The position numbers and the translations under genes are program-made. From Dendrolimus kikuchii (lineage: Eukaryota > Arthropoda > Insecta > Lepidoptera > Lasiocampidae): a DNA stretch of 64,000 bases. The stretch is taken from assembly GCA_019925095.2 (NCBI GenBank), contig CM034392.1:25362387-25426386 (forward strand), in the 5' to 3' direction. A model generated the notes under the pieces. It saw only the letters and a list, made by a program, of their open reading frames with translations. It made no database searches and had not been told where the DNA came from. The number at the start of each line of letters is the position of its first letter. Positions within the stretch are counted from its first letter, which is position 1. Shown one piece after another: positions 10,632 to 22,407 of the stretch.

Positions 10632-10766
10632 TAGATGAAACTTAGCAATTGGCACAACCGATAACGGATTGAAGTAATTGATAAACTATTTTAATTAACT
10701 TGTTATTAATGGAAAGAATTTAATACATTACTGTTTGGAAATTCCAGATAATATTTTATACAAGAA

Positions 10767-11135
10767 ATCATATAAAACTAGACATCTGTTTAGTGATTTG
10801 GTTCAATTAGCGCAATTATGCTCCGGTGGTTCGGGCATGTGGAAAGAATGCATGATGAAAGAATGACTAAACAGATATACAATGCAAAAGTGGATGGATG
10901 CAGAAGTCGTGGAAGGCCACGACACACCTTCCATGATCAAATTGATCGTGTACTAGCGGAGGGTGATGTCAGGAGCCTTAAGAACAGACGAGTGTGCATG
11001 ACAAGAGTTATGAATGTCAAAGAAGCAAGTGAGGTGTGTAAGAATGGGCCTAAATGGCGCTCTGTTGTTCGTGCCTACCCCGCAAGGGAACTGGCGTGAA
11101 GTTATGTATGTATGTATGTATGTATCATATAAAAC
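10767..11135 (+). mobile_element. RTE-type LINE 3' end with TSD
   Basis: TSD ATCATATAAAAC at 10767-10778 and 11124-11135. Frame 10818-11099 (93 codons) starts LRWFGHVERM and runs through a GRPRHTFHDQIDRVL block to the stop, the C-terminus of RTE-type reverse transcriptase polyproteins; a (TATG)n tail follows. Confidence 0.92.
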
Positions 11136-11554
11136 ATTATACGTAAAGTATTACATGTAATAAAATAAACTGAGCACAGTATAAAGCTATCGCGTCTGTC
11201 AACATGAAAACTATTTTATTCTATTTTGTTCTAAGTGACGCCAACGCATAGGCATTGATTTTGCCAATGACACATAGAGAGTAAAGTGACAGGTGAAAAA
11301 GAATTTATAGAAAAAAGGCTTCAACAACATGAAAACAAAATGTAGTGAATACCGTCTATGTACAATTGAGAGATTTTGAATTATAATCTGTATACAATCA
11401 CTACATTATAAGGACAGACATTCCTACAAAAAATTATGTTAAATTATAGAGAACAACCTACTCTATACAAAACAGGCGCTAATCATAGAATAAATAAAAA
11501 TATAACATTCAATAAGAAAATGGCCTATCGTATCGTTTAGAAATAAGAGGGTAC
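11136..11554. other. Anonymous stretch
   Basis: No gene or recognised repeat. Confidence 0.6.
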
Positions 11555-11673
11555 ATAACAAAATATAAGAGGCAAGTGAGGTGTGTAAGAATAAGCCTAA
11601 ATGGCGCTCTGTTGTTCGTGCCTACCCCGCAAGGGAACTGGCGTGAAGTTATGTATGTATGTATAACAAAATA
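11555..11673 (+). mobile_element. RTE 3' tail, very short copy with TSD
   Basis: TSD ATAACAAAATA at 11555-11565 and 11663-11673; about 97 bp of the 3' end only. Confidence 0.9.
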
Positions 11674-11685
11674 AAAAAACTTCGT

Positions 11686-12304
11686 TTAAAAAAACCGACT
11701 TCAAAAACTAAAAAGTATAAAATAACTTATTTCTAAAGCTGTTATTATTAATATATATTATCTAAAACATCTTGAAGTCGGTGCTTAGTAATTTTCAAAA
11801 AAATATAGTAATTTTTATTATTAACACAACATGATAATGCTAAAATTGCATTTTAGTGTCTGGCTATGTATGGGTAGACCTACGAAAGGTGCCGCGCTCC
11901 TTAAAAACTGTAGGTCCCAAGAAACGGGAACAAAAAATGTTCGTAAAATGAAAACTACTAGGCCAAACTATGTTAAATTTTTAGAGGACCAAATGGCAAC
12001 TATTCCACATCAAACTAAATAAGAATCACGTAAATCGGATCATAGATCTCAGAGTAATCGGTGTACATATGGAACGGAATGGAAAAATTTTCATAAAATG
12101 AAAACTACTGGGCCAAACTATGTCGAATTTTTAGGGGACCAAATGGAAGCTATTCCGCGTCGAACAAAAAAAGAATCACGTAAATTGAATCATAAATCCT
12201 GGAGTAATCGGTGAACATACATAAAAAAAACAAACAAAAAAAAAAGGGAAAAAAAGATCCCAGCGAATTGAGAACCTCCTCGTTTTTTTGAAGTCGGTTA
12301 AAAA
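11686..12304. mobile_element. DNA element with AACCGACTTCAAAAA inverted ends
   Basis: Left AAACCGACTTCAAAAAC and right GTTTTTTTGAAGTCGGTT are inverted repeats. Inside, a unit of about 145 bp occurs twice (about 11938-12082 and 12083-12222). The 63-codon frame at 11831-12022 covers the first unit and has no recognised domain. A relic with the same end word is at 25410-25430. Confidence 0.7.
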
Positions 12305-12633
12305 TCAATTATTAACTTTCAAAAGAAACACGACAAGAACTACTATGCTACTCAATAACTGTAACAGTTTCGTTTAGAAACATCTCCTTGTAATATGCTC
12401 ATGTCTCACCACTATTATTTCGTGTATTGACCTATCGATTGATGCAACTCCACCAGCGTTCAATATCGCAATGGCTTGAATGCATAATACTGGGAAATGT
12501 AGAAGCAATAGGAATGTTGTTTATGTGTATAACGGCCTAACCACTCCTTATTAGTTGCGTAAGTGGGGTAGATAGATCTAGTACACTGATCGAAGCATAT
12601 GAAAAGGTAAATTACAACAATTTACAAAGACAG
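12305..12633. other. Anonymous stretch
   Basis: No gene or recognised repeat. Confidence 0.6.
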
Positions 12634-12829
12634 GATGGAAAGCGGTTACCATCGCCTATGGACATTTGTAACACCAAAGGTGCTAAAGGGAGACTGGAAC
12701 CTGGCATACTCTAGACCAGGGGTGGTAGCCATCCAGCCGGGCAAATGCCCTACCACCTGGCCGTGGGTTGTTTTGTCGCCTCTTACGACAGGCAGACAGT
12801 TCCTGCACGGACAAAAGACTAGTCTTAAC
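12634..12829 (-). mobile_element. SINE-B copy with internal deletion
   Basis: Matches SINE-B from ATGGAAAGCGGTTACCATCG to CTGCACGGAC, lacking about 60 bp in the middle and part of the GC-rich end. Confidence 0.85.
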
Positions 12830-12889
12830 CCAGTGGTTAGTATCAAAATCGGTTCATATTCCAGTTCATGAAGTAAAAAAAAACTCTAT

Positions 12890-13403
12890 TTACTATATCG
12901 TATGCTGTTTATACTTTATACCCCTCTTTATCTTAAGAAATGTTTCAACTTCCTTCATACGTCACACACCCTCAATTGGCGCTGCACTAATAATCTCCTG
13001 TTAATGGCACTTGCACACTCTTCAACATTTTATTCCAACTCCTCTGCCATGAAGGCTGTCTTTCTTTGGAAATCTTTGCCCACTGACGTCAGAAAAGCTA
13101 AATCCGTTGCCATATTTAAAAATTTACTCAGGAAACATTATGTTAGTCTTACGCAATTATGTATGTGTGCTAGTTTACTATACTCTAGACTGTAATCTGC
13201 TGTCCGTGTATGTCATTTTTATTTGTTAATCCCTTTTTCTTTGTTGCATAACAATTACAGATAATTTAATAATTTCCTTTTAATCAGGTTGCCTGGAAGA
13301 GATCGCTTTTAGCGATAAGGCCGCCTTTTGTCTTACCAAGTAACTATTGTCTTGTAGTTTTTGTTTTGGTGAACAATAAAGTTTTGTCTATGTCCATGTC
13401 TAA
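12890..13403 (+). mobile_element. Jockey/CR1-type LINE 3' end
   Basis: Frame 12902-13195 contains AHSSTFYSNSSAMKAVFLWK and KSVAIFKNLLRKHY, a LINE reverse-transcriptase C-terminus. The 3' UTR has GCGATAAGGCCGCC and AATAAAG. Confidence 0.85.
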
Positions 13404-13410
13404 AAAACAC

Positions 13411-13668
13411 TTTTTGTTTATTGCTAGAGTGTAACAGACAGGCTGATCCACCTGATGGTAGATGGTTACCATCGCCTATGGACAGTTTAAATACCAAAGA
13501 TTCCACCTCGAAAGGGAACTGCAAAATGGCAACTAATGCTGTAGCACGATTCAGGATTGTTATGGCAGCATACACTAGACCAGGAATGGTAGCCATCCAG
13601 ACGGGCGACTACGTTACCACCTAGCCGTGGGTTGTTTTGTCGCTTCTTACCCGGCCTGGACGCAGGAA
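13411..13668 (-). mobile_element. SINE-B, diverged, at the LINE 3' end
   Basis: Diverged copy starting a few bases after the LINE tail; retains GGTTACCATCGCCTATGGAC and GCCGTGGGTTGTTTTGTCGC. Confidence 0.8.
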
Positions 13669-14347
13669 TTAGTATTATTTCTTAACCCGTCTGTTATGAA
13701 TTATAATACGCTAGAAAAAAAACAAAATTGTCCTTGGTTCGTCGTATTCTAGAACCGAGGCTTGAGATTATAAGCGGTCCAAATTAAGAAGCTTTTTCAA
13801 GCGCATGAGAAGTTTCAGAGCCGCCATTTTAAATTTTTTCTGGTTATAATCTAAAGTATTCATATGCAAATGAGTTTCTCTCTTTCAAATTAATAGACTT
13901 TTATGTGTGAATATGAACTAATCCTAGCCTTAAATGTCCATCATTAACGGCCGGGTTGTGCGTCATACTATTCATCCACTTGCCCTGTATTGAGCTTACG
14001 TCAAATTTCATACAGTAGTAATACACATAAACGGTGGGTAAGATATGAGAACCGGCCATAATTGGTCATTTTGTTGAACAGCAACTTTTTACAACTTCAG
14101 TAACTACCGATTTATACAAATGGTATTTTAGTGTAAGATACAATCTAGATGTTCCCACGTGCTTATCTGTCAGATCGGAATGTTATATAACAGCATTGAA
14201 CAGGTTAAAAACGTAAGTTAAGAAATATTTCATTTCCATTAAGGCTAAAGAGTACGCATATTCCATGTTATTGTAATAAAAAAAACAGTTTAATTTTGTA
14301 ATCATAAAAATTAATTGCATAATTATAATCCAGTTTCAAATCCAGGC
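13669..14347. other. Anonymous stretch
   Basis: No gene or recognised repeat. Confidence 0.6.
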
Positions 14348-14904
14348 TGAAACATTGATAATAAAACTACGTTTTAACGGTTTTAAGCGCGGTAATTTTA
14401 TTTGATTTTGGTTTTTCCGACGTTTCGGCCACTTTTCAGTGGCCGTGATCACGGAAGACAAAGATGTTGTACAACGGAACACAAACCAACTTGACTGATA
14501 ATTACTTTTATTTTTCCTTCCACCCATTTTAATATTATATAAAATTATTAGAGCTAGACATGTTTGCTGAAGAGTTTCTTGCGCCGCTTCTTCTCTTCAA
14601 GCCATAACATGTTGCGAAGCGGTAGTAAATTAGATTAGGCTCCCATAGAGTAAATAATAACCATAAACCAAATTAGAATTAAATAATTAAAATTAATAAG
14701 TTAGCGGTAGGCTAAATAAAACTTTAACAATACTCGTTGACACTTGACATCTTTGTCTTCCGTGATCGCGGCCACTGAAAAGTGGCCGAAACGTCGGAAA
14801 AACCAAAATCAAATAAAATTACCGCGCTTAAAACCGTTAAAACGTAGTTTTATTATGTATACAAGTCGCGAAAACTTAAGAAAATATTATATGAAACATT
14901 GATA
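14348..14904 (+). mobile_element. Penelope-like fold-back repeat with TSD
   Basis: TSD TGAAACATTGATA at 14348-14360 and 14892-14904. Two nearly identical arms (14361-14466 and 14748-14853) face each other across about 280 bp of unrelated DNA; a 38-bp tail follows the right arm. Each arm has the hairpin GGCCACT-GAAA-AGTGGCC followed by GAAACGTCGG. Penelope-like elements are known for inverted terminal repeats and hammerhead motifs; the assignment is inference. Confidence 0.65.
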
Positions 14905-14916
14905 GCAAACAAAGGT

Positions 14917-15115
14917 AAGGACTCCGGACATGTAATAAGGAAGTATGAAAGTCACGTGACAAAAAGAATGTTAAACTGAAAGAAGGTACAAATGTAAAGG
15001 TAGACCAAAAATGAAATGGATGGATTGTGTGACGGATGACCTTATGGTTTGTTGTGTGACAGATGACATATGTCAGAATAGACGAATATAGAAGCTAAAG
15101 ACAGTGTGTTTGAAG
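14917..15115 (+). mobile_element. RTE-like LINE relic (second family)
   Basis: Decayed reading of ...GHVIRKYESHVTKRMLN...GRPKMKWMDCVTDDL..., homologous to the relics at 35758-36062 and 38265-38490. Confidence 0.65.
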
Positions 15116-15840
15116 TTAGTTATTATTTAGTTTTGTCCTTTGTTCTTATGGTTTGTTGTAAATATCGTTTATTGTAGTGTATTAGATTGGCAGAATTTTC
15201 TTTTTCTTTTTAATTTACCGGCCAAAATTCCTTTTTATATCACCTGACTTTTCTATGTACTCGACATTGGCAAAATCAATGCATAAACGGCATTGCAGCC
15301 ATCGCCTTAAAAAAAAAAGTGTGTTGACCCTAAATAATTCGGTGAAAGAAAAGAAAGGCAATCTAGTTCCAAATCAAATTAATTGATACATATGTATTAT
15401 CATGCGTGTTTCCCATTGGGGTAGGCAGAGACAATGGGGTCTCCATATGATCCTGACAAGCACCTTTCGCATCATCTACTTCACTGTACTTTTAGCAGCG
15501 AGAGGTAGAGGTTAAATGACAGCAAAGATGGCAAAGAGTCGTATTCACTGTCAAGTGCTGATGTGAACTGAAGTGAACTGATTTATTTTAGAAATGGTAA
15601 CCTTAACTACATATATTAACAAGTCGTACAGCTAGTACAATATATAGCACAATGTGTGAGCGTGACGGATGATGTGCGAGCGAGATAGAGCAACTATTAA
15701 TACGTGCTCTCCCGCGTTGCGTTAGCCAGTAGCTCGTTGTCCACTACGATGCCTAGATGTATGCAGCTCTCATATGTTATTAATTAATTAATAAACGTAT
15801 ATAAGTACAGAAATAAATTCATGAAAAGAGAAAAAGATTT
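15116..15840. other. Anonymous stretch with short repeat relic
   Basis: 15408-15500 contains CCATTGGGGTAGGCAGAGAC, a word I associate with dispersed lepidopteran repeats. No gene. Confidence 0.5.
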
Positions 15841-15981
15841 ATGGCCGATTCCTATATCTCACTAATCCTTCCTTTGCCTTACTATTGGTTAAAATTTTAC
15901 ATGAGCTCCATACAAGTAATGTCAAAATTCAACCGATCGTAGAGCAAGTTAATGAATAGTAAGATATAGGGACCAACCATA
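15841..15981. mobile_element. MITE, intact copy (141 bp)
   Basis: Inverted ends ATGGCCGATTCCTATATCTC and the complement of AGATATAGGGACCAACCAT. The intact form of the element split at 2879-3252. Confidence 0.75.
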
Positions 15982-16299
15982 CGTAAATAATCATAAATAA
16001 TAACAGTGTGCTCACAGATAATAATTACAGTAATCTGTGGCTGCATGCGATGTGATGTCACTTCCGGTCAATGGAAGCTGCGATATCCGGTCAATAAACC
16101 CTCATGATTTATTCAATTTAATTATTAATATTGTAATTGTTATGCAGTCTTATCACTGTTATTATGTAGTAAATATAGTGCATATAGGGCACATCGGGTT
16201 ATTGTTCTCAATTAAACGTTCTCTTTAAATCTATAGTTATAAATGTTGATAAGATTATTGGTCTTATTCATAATGAGTTAGTGTAAGTTTGTAGGTGTT
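15982..16299. other. Anonymous stretch
   Basis: AT-rich; no gene or recognised repeat. Confidence 0.6.
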
Positions 16300-16615
16300 C
16301 CTTAGAATTGCACGAGCTGATTCCTCCATCCCCATTTTACCATCGGACAACCAGACGCACCGGTTTGCGCCACCGTTACATGGTGGAAACACCACCAGTC
16401 AGAACCAAGCGTTTCGCTTCATCTTTTCTGGTGCGCACTGCCGAAGAGTGGAATAATTTGCCGGAGTCTGTTTTTCCTGACAAATACAATCTTGAAGTCT
16501 TCAAGTCACGAGTGAATAGGTATCTTCTAGGTAAGCGTGCTCCATCCTAGACTGCGTCATCACTCAACATCAGGTGAGACAGATGTGCCGTTTTATCCTT
16601 AGGTCGCCGTTAAAT
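16300..16615 (+). mobile_element. LINE reverse-transcriptase C-terminus
   Basis: Frame 16308-16550: [18 protein letters not shown]..., [33 protein letters not shown], stop. The same family occurs at 25600-25880, 46849-47402 and 47910-48215. The short 3' UTR has ATCAGGTGAGACAGATGTG. Confidence 0.85.
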
Positions 16616-16722
16616 AATTACTTACTTCTGCTCTTGGTGGTGGTGTATTGACTGATGACCTGTCCATATTGAGCTGTACTTTATATTTCAAGTACGCGTC
16701 TACTCTCACATGTATATTAACA

Positions 16723-17176
16723 CTAGCGGCCCCGGCAGACGTTGTCCTGCGTTTAAAAAATGAAATTCTAGAACCCGATCTCAGCGCCACCTACCGGTTT
16801 TAATTGTGAATCTAAAAGAGTAATATAATTTTTTTCATTCTAAGTCATGACAAAATAAGATTAAAAATCTTGCCAAAAAATTAAAGTTTATAATTAACAA
16901 ATAAAAAATAGGGGTTGATAGTAGAGGGGTGAAAATTTAGGGTTGTATGTATTTTTGTATGTTGTATCATAAAAAAATAGAAATTAAAAATTTTGTCTAA
17001 AAAATAAAATAAAAATTTAGGGGTGGACTACCCCTAACATTTAGGGGGATGAAAAATAGATGTTGGCCGATTTTCATAGATACCGGATAAGCACAAAAAA
17101 TTTCATCAAAATCGGTCAAGCCGTTTCGGAGGCGTATGGCAACGAAAACTGTGACACGAGAATTTTATATATTAGA
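16723..17176 (-). mobile_element. Helitron-like element, 454 bp
   Basis: Exact hallmarks: flank A16722, CTAG at 16723-16726, GA (TC complement) at 17175-17176, flank T17177. Homologous to 10067-10631. Confidence 0.9.
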
Positions 17177-18600
17177 TATTTATTTCAGTACGTGGAAAAT
17201 TTTTCCTGTCTCTTGCACTACTAAAACAATTTTGATATTACACAGAAAGTGTAAACTAAAATCAGACCAGCTCGACCAAGGGCAATGCACCTAGAAGCCT
17301 GGCAGCATTACCTCGCAGAATACATACACTAATTATGTAAGCGAGGTAAGCTCTAGCCTGCAGATATTAGAATGCAAGCATGTCCCAAGCTGTATAACAT
17401 TTAGAAACACTACTACAGGCATACCAAAAATTCCATCCTCGTAATCCCATTCACACGGTCAGACATATTGTTATGAATCACAAGAATTATTCATCGTAAC
17501 TTGTTTGACCGCCGTCGATGAATATGCGGTCGCAATTCTCTTAGGGCGCATACAGATTGTCCCAACGGCCAACAAACGGGATTCGTTGGCCTTAGTTGGA
17601 AATAAAAGAGATTTAGCTGGATATATTGCTATGGAGTTTCATGCCGATTCTTCTTCAGTAAAAATACGATACGGAATGGACGTAGAGTAAAAAGTAGACA
17701 CATTTTCTATTTTTTTTTAATTGATATAATGTATGCATTTTAACGAACAGAGATCGTTCAAAAACATTATGATCAAAATAAATTACAATAATTGATCCAT
17801 CTGGCAGCGATTTGTTACACAGTCTATAATCGCTTGTACTTTATAACTTAGTATATTTTAGTTTTTAAAAGACAATTTCATATGTTAATTTAATGTATAA
17901 TGTAAATATATAAGTCATTTAACGCCTGGCTGGTATTTATTTTCTTGCCGAAATCAAGGAACCAGGAACGCTCCGGATATAGGCTGATCAAACTGGTGTA
18001 AGGAACGAGCAGAAGTTAAATCGCACCACGAGAGATAATAGTAATTTTAATACTGATATTTGCTAATAGGAGAAAATTTATGTGACAAGGTGAATATCGA
18101 CTGTTTGTTGGTGTTGCCAACACGCCCTATGTTTACGTTTCGATCGAATCGATTGTTTTGATGCTAGCAAACGCCAACAGAGGATCGTAAGCGTTCGATG
18201 GGCCTGTCTGTGCGCACCCTAAGGAATATTGTGTTGCGTTTGCGTATACGAATAGATGCGCACGCGCATATTGATGTAGTGTTTTACGAAATGTCATGTA
18301 ATGATCTTAGTAACAGCTCAGTATTTGTATTTATTTTAACATTTACTAAAGTCTAAATGCAATAGTATACTTTCGTGTTGGGTTCATATTGATATTATTT
18401 TTTTTGAAATTTTAGCTTCATGTCTTAGTATGATGTGATCATAATATTTACTAACATAAACGTAATTTGTTTTTATTTTTATTATAATCTATTATAAATT
18501 TCTTTTAGTTAGAACATGATATTTCTTATATTTCTGTCTAATTTAGAATTTGTATATTGAGAGAGATTTCACGATGTATACATATAACGAAACGAAGTAA
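17177..18600. other. Anonymous stretch
   Basis: An open frame at 17505-17690 (61 codons, MTAVDEYAVAILLGRIQIVP...) has more balanced composition than its surroundings; it may be a transposon or exon remnant, but I do not recognise it. Nothing else. Confidence 0.5.
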
Positions 18601-18947
18601 TCCGAAGTAAGAAAGAGAGTTGGTCTGAAAGAGAGTGTCGGGGTGAAGGTTAGGAAAGGAATGCTCCGGTGGTTCGGGCATGTGGAAAGAATGCATGATG
18701 AAAGAATGACTAAACAGATATACAATGCAAAAGTGGATGGATGCAGAAGTCGTGGAAGGCCACGACACACCTTCCATGATCAAATTGATCGTGTACTAGC
18801 GGAGGGTGATGCCAGGAGCCTTAAGAACAGACGAGCGTGCATGACAAGAGTTATGAATGTCAAAGAAGCAAGGATGGTGTGTAAGAATAAGCCTAAATGG
18901 CGCTCTGTTGCTCGTGCCTACCCCGCAAGGGAACTGGCGTGAAGTTA
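18601..18947 (+). mobile_element. RTE-type LINE 3' end
   Basis: Frame 18643-18942 gives 99 codons of the RTE C-terminus. It ends right after the stop without the usual (TATG)n tail. Confidence 0.88.
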
Positions 18948-19520
18948 GCTGTAATGTAGCCTTAAGTAACACAGTATATTACACAGCCAATAAATTTTCC
19001 CTCCCATATTTAAATCAATACAATAAAAACCAACATAACCCTTTCAAGATCACCATTGTCTTGTTCAAAATGAGTTATCCAACCCATAACCAGAAGCTTT
19101 AACTCTTTTAACGCATTCGCTTAACGAGCTTCTGACACTTAGTATAAACGCCATTTTGTGTTTCCAACCCTTTCTAACTTTAGGCGTAAGAGAGAGACAG
19201 ATAGAGGGTGAAGTTTAAGAATGGACATTAAGATGTCTAGTTACGGTCGGTTGCACACTGAACGCGATAAAGTTTAAAACGCAGCGATCCGTTTAGTAAT
19301 GGGTCATGATTTTTAAGATTACAACGTTATATACAATGATTAATAGAGATATATAGTATACAATGCATACCTAAAAGTAAGAATGAGTCAACGGTATTAA
19401 CTTGAACTCTTACTACATATAATGATATGATAATAAATTATTTGTTTATTTCTAACTTGAGTACATATTTGTGTAATGGTGTCGTTTCTTTTAATAATTT
19501 GTATTTGCTTTTTTTGTGAA
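18948..19520. other. Anonymous stretch
   Basis: No gene or recognised repeat. Confidence 0.6.
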
Positions 19521-19620
19521 GTCGGCAATCAGGCTGACGACCCACGTACTGGAAAGCAATTGCCATCCTCTTTAGACTTTTCCAACATCAAGGTCGCAGC
19601 CAACGTGTTGCTAGCTTTTA
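19521..19620 (-). mobile_element. Relic of the shared SINE-B/LINE tail
   Basis: Old match to CAGACGGCCCACTTGATGG...TTACCATCGCC..GACATTTGCAACACCAAAG with many substitutions. Confidence 0.55.
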
Positions 19621-20313
19621 GGGATGGGATACAGGAGATGGGATGGGAGGATATGGATATGGAGTAGATAAGATGGGAAGGGGAAGTGGTCCATCGGAAC
19701 TCTCACATATCGCCGAAACACAATTAGCTCAAGGCTAACCGTTTGACGCCGATATTCAGTGAGACCATGGTATCGTACCGATCGAGCCGGCTTTAAGAGC
19801 TGAAATCATCATTTACATGCGTAATGAGCACTTAAGTAAGAATTGAAAACTTTCATATTATGATATATACATATAAACTACGCATATACACATATTAATA
19901 ATGTATATATTAGTACACACACACATCTATATATATTTAATGTGTGACAATAAAGTGTTTTCTATTCTAAACTATCTATTTATAAAATATCTTGTAATAT
20001 TAAATTTAAGTAGTTTTGATTGTCGTTTTAGCAGTGTTTGAATATGAGGCAATGTAAATCAATAATTAGATTGTGTGATATATAATTATTCTCCCAGGAG
20101 ATCCCAGGAGGACATGAGTAACATTTTAAAATAACAGACAATTTAGTGTGCTATTTCAAAGAATATATTTTCATCACTATTATAACTAATAACTTTAATG
20201 AATGTATCCATATAAAACTTTGAAAAGACAAATGAACTTATTTAAAGTAGTTTATTAAGATTAGCTCAATCAAAGGGACTAATAGACAGTCACATTATGC
20301 GTTTTTATTAAAC
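19621..20313. other. Anonymous stretch
   Basis: GACAATAAAGTG at about 19950 resembles a LINE 3' end. Otherwise nothing. Confidence 0.5.
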
Positions 20314-20474
20314 ACTAGATGCACCCGGCATGCGTTGCAATACCACGTAATATTATACAAAAATGTTTGGTTGTCTTTTTGGACCTGAAACCCTCGTGAG
20401 CGCCTTACAGAACATCCTAGCAAAATTCATCACAATCTGATCAATTGTTTAGGAACGCATAGAAGATAAACATT

Positions 20475-21045
20475 ATTAAAGACATACAATGTCTTTAATG
20501 ACATACATACATAAGTTCACGCCAGTTCCCTTGCGGGGTAGGCACGAACAACAGAGTGCCATTTAGGCTTATTCTTACACACCTCACTTGCCTCTTTGAC
20601 ATTCATAACCCTTGTCATGCAAGCTCGTCTGTTCTTAAGGCTCCTGACATCACCTTCTGCTAGTACACGATCAATTTGATCATGGAAGGTGTGTCGTGGC
20701 CTTCCACGACTTCTGCATCCATCCACTTTTGCATCGCACTTTAAAGACCACGGGCCATAAAAATGCCCCGGACTTTTGGAGGGCTTGCGTGAGGCCATGG
20801 GGAGGCCGCCAACACGTAGAGGCCCCTTGACAGATTTACTCTAAATGTGGCGCGACACTTGACAGGCGATTATCGGCCTCGGCCAGTTTAGGACTATTGT
20901 GGGAAATGAGAACAGAAAGTACCGGGCTATTGGGGTGAACTACCAGTGGTACTAGGGGTCTGAGAATATGGGGACTATAGCGTCTGCCCGTCGCAATGTT
21001 CGGGGAACATGGAAAAATGGACAGACGGTGACTCGCCACTCCCGT
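20475..21045 (-). mobile_element. Element C inserted in the Helitron
   Basis: From the AAAGAC end near 20479 through the GGGCC hairpin (about 20751-20775) to CACTCCCGT; 5'-truncated compared with 1416-2037. Itself interrupted by an RTE copy. Confidence 0.8.
20503..20733 (-). mobile_element. RTE 3' end inside element C
   Basis: (TATG)n tail complement at 20503-20515, then the RTE C-terminal frame on the minus strand up to GCAAAAGTGGATGGATGC. CTTTAA words at both junctions may be the TSD. Confidence 0.88.
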
Positions 21046-21360
21046 GAAGATAAACATTTATTTTTATTTATATAGATAGATAAAGATACAAGGTGCAGTG
21101 TGCCACCAGCCTTAGGATGTCTATTTGTGTACTTCTACTTAGGGTACGGTAATTTAAATTAGTTTAGATACGGTTCCCGTGCAAGGTGTTTTTGAGTGGT
21201 CTTAAAAAAGTTTCGTTCCAGTGTTAACAAACAACATCTTGTTTGATTGAATCTGTGCTTAGATTAATTCCTCATCCTTTTACATTTAATAGTAAATTAT
21301 GAAAATAAATTTGTTGGTTACCCAATGAGATAAAGATTCTTTACGTTATGATACGAAACT

Positions 21361-21648
21361 GCTGGGCCCACTGCTGGGCCCGGGCTTCCCACTATTGGGG
21401 AATGGGTAGTATTCCCGCCACGCTTGTCCAAGGCGGCTTGGCCGGTTTGACGTTTGACACATCGGTTATCTCGATGTGCAGGATTCATCACGATGTTTTC
21501 CTTCACCGCTGTTAGCACGTGGTAATTGTAACAATATGCACATTAGATCAGAAAACTGCCTAAGTGGTGCATTCGTTCCGGTCAGGATTCAAACCCGAGC
21601 CCTTTGAGTTTGGGACGCGTGCGCTAAGCCATTACGCTACCACGACTG
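21361..21648 (-). mobile_element. SINE-D (tRNA-derived)
   Basis: The minus strand reads GTCGTGGTAGCGTAATGGC (box A region), GGGTTTGAATCCTGACCGG (box B), then TTTTCTGATCTAATGTGCAT and a terminal GGCCC..CAGCAGTGGG block. Full copy also at 60435-60728. Confidence 0.85.
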
Positions 21649-21650
21649 CA

Positions 21651-22291
21651 TATAGTAGTCGTAGTATATCTGCGTTGAACAGTAAGGTTTTTTAAGGAAC
21701 AAAAATAAAAGTAGCAAGCAAGATAGCAACACAAGAAATCAGAAGAGAAATGATAGTAAAGATAAGATATTATTATATAAAACTAGTAGTAGAAGTGAGG
21801 TAATTAGACAATAGGAAGCTTGCCGACGCATAAACAAGACTTAGGTAGTAGTGCCTATCGGTAAAATATATATAAAATTGTAATAAAATATAAATATTTG
21901 GAAAACTTTGGAAGAAAATGTAAAAGATTAGTGTAATAAGACATGTAGTAAAATCAAGGAATTTTGTATAAAACATTTGGTAAAGAGAGAAAATGTAAGC
22001 CTAGAACGTAAGAAAACATGTACAAAATTTAAGAAACTTCGTATAAAAATTTTGGAAATAAAGTATAAAATAAAAGAACAAAAGAGCGTATAAAAATTTT
22101 GGAAATAAAGTATAAAATAAAAGAACAAAAGAGAAATAGAAAAATAAAGCAAAAGCCAATATAGCAAAAGACCCGGACAAACCCGTTCGTCCAGAGGGAG
22201 GAATTAAAAAAAAAAATATATGAAAAAGAACAGTAAGGCTTAAATTATAAAAGAGAACAGTAAGGTTATTCCTTCATTTATAAAGTAAAAA
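21651..22291. other. Purine-rich anonymous stretch with 47-bp tandem duplication
   Basis: The + strand is strongly A/G biased. Two copies of a 47-bp unit lie at 22041-22087 and 22088-22134. Long frames on the minus strand (Phe/Tyr/Leu-rich) follow from composition and are not called. Confidence 0.6.
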
Positions 22292-22321
22292 AACGCTGAC
22301 GAATTTGCGGGTTACAGCTAG
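22292..22321 (+). mobile_element. Helitron-like 3' end
   Basis: AACGCTGACGAATTTGCGGG then TTACAGCTAG before T22322. The 5' limit is not seen; the purine-rich stretch before it could be the body. Confidence 0.5.
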
Positions 22322-22407
22322 TAAGTATCATATTTTTATTATATGAATTATAGTGAGATTATGGATGTTAAGGTCATATTGGTGATCATCTAATAACTTA
22401 CAACGTT

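Larger units (their letters stand above)
20314..21076 (-). mobile_element. Helitron-like element with nested insertions
   Basis: CTAG at 20314-20317 after A20313; GA at 21075-21076 before T21077. Interrupted at 20475-21045, bounded by the 13-bp duplication GAAGATAAACATT (20462-20474, 21046-21058). Confidence 0.82.
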
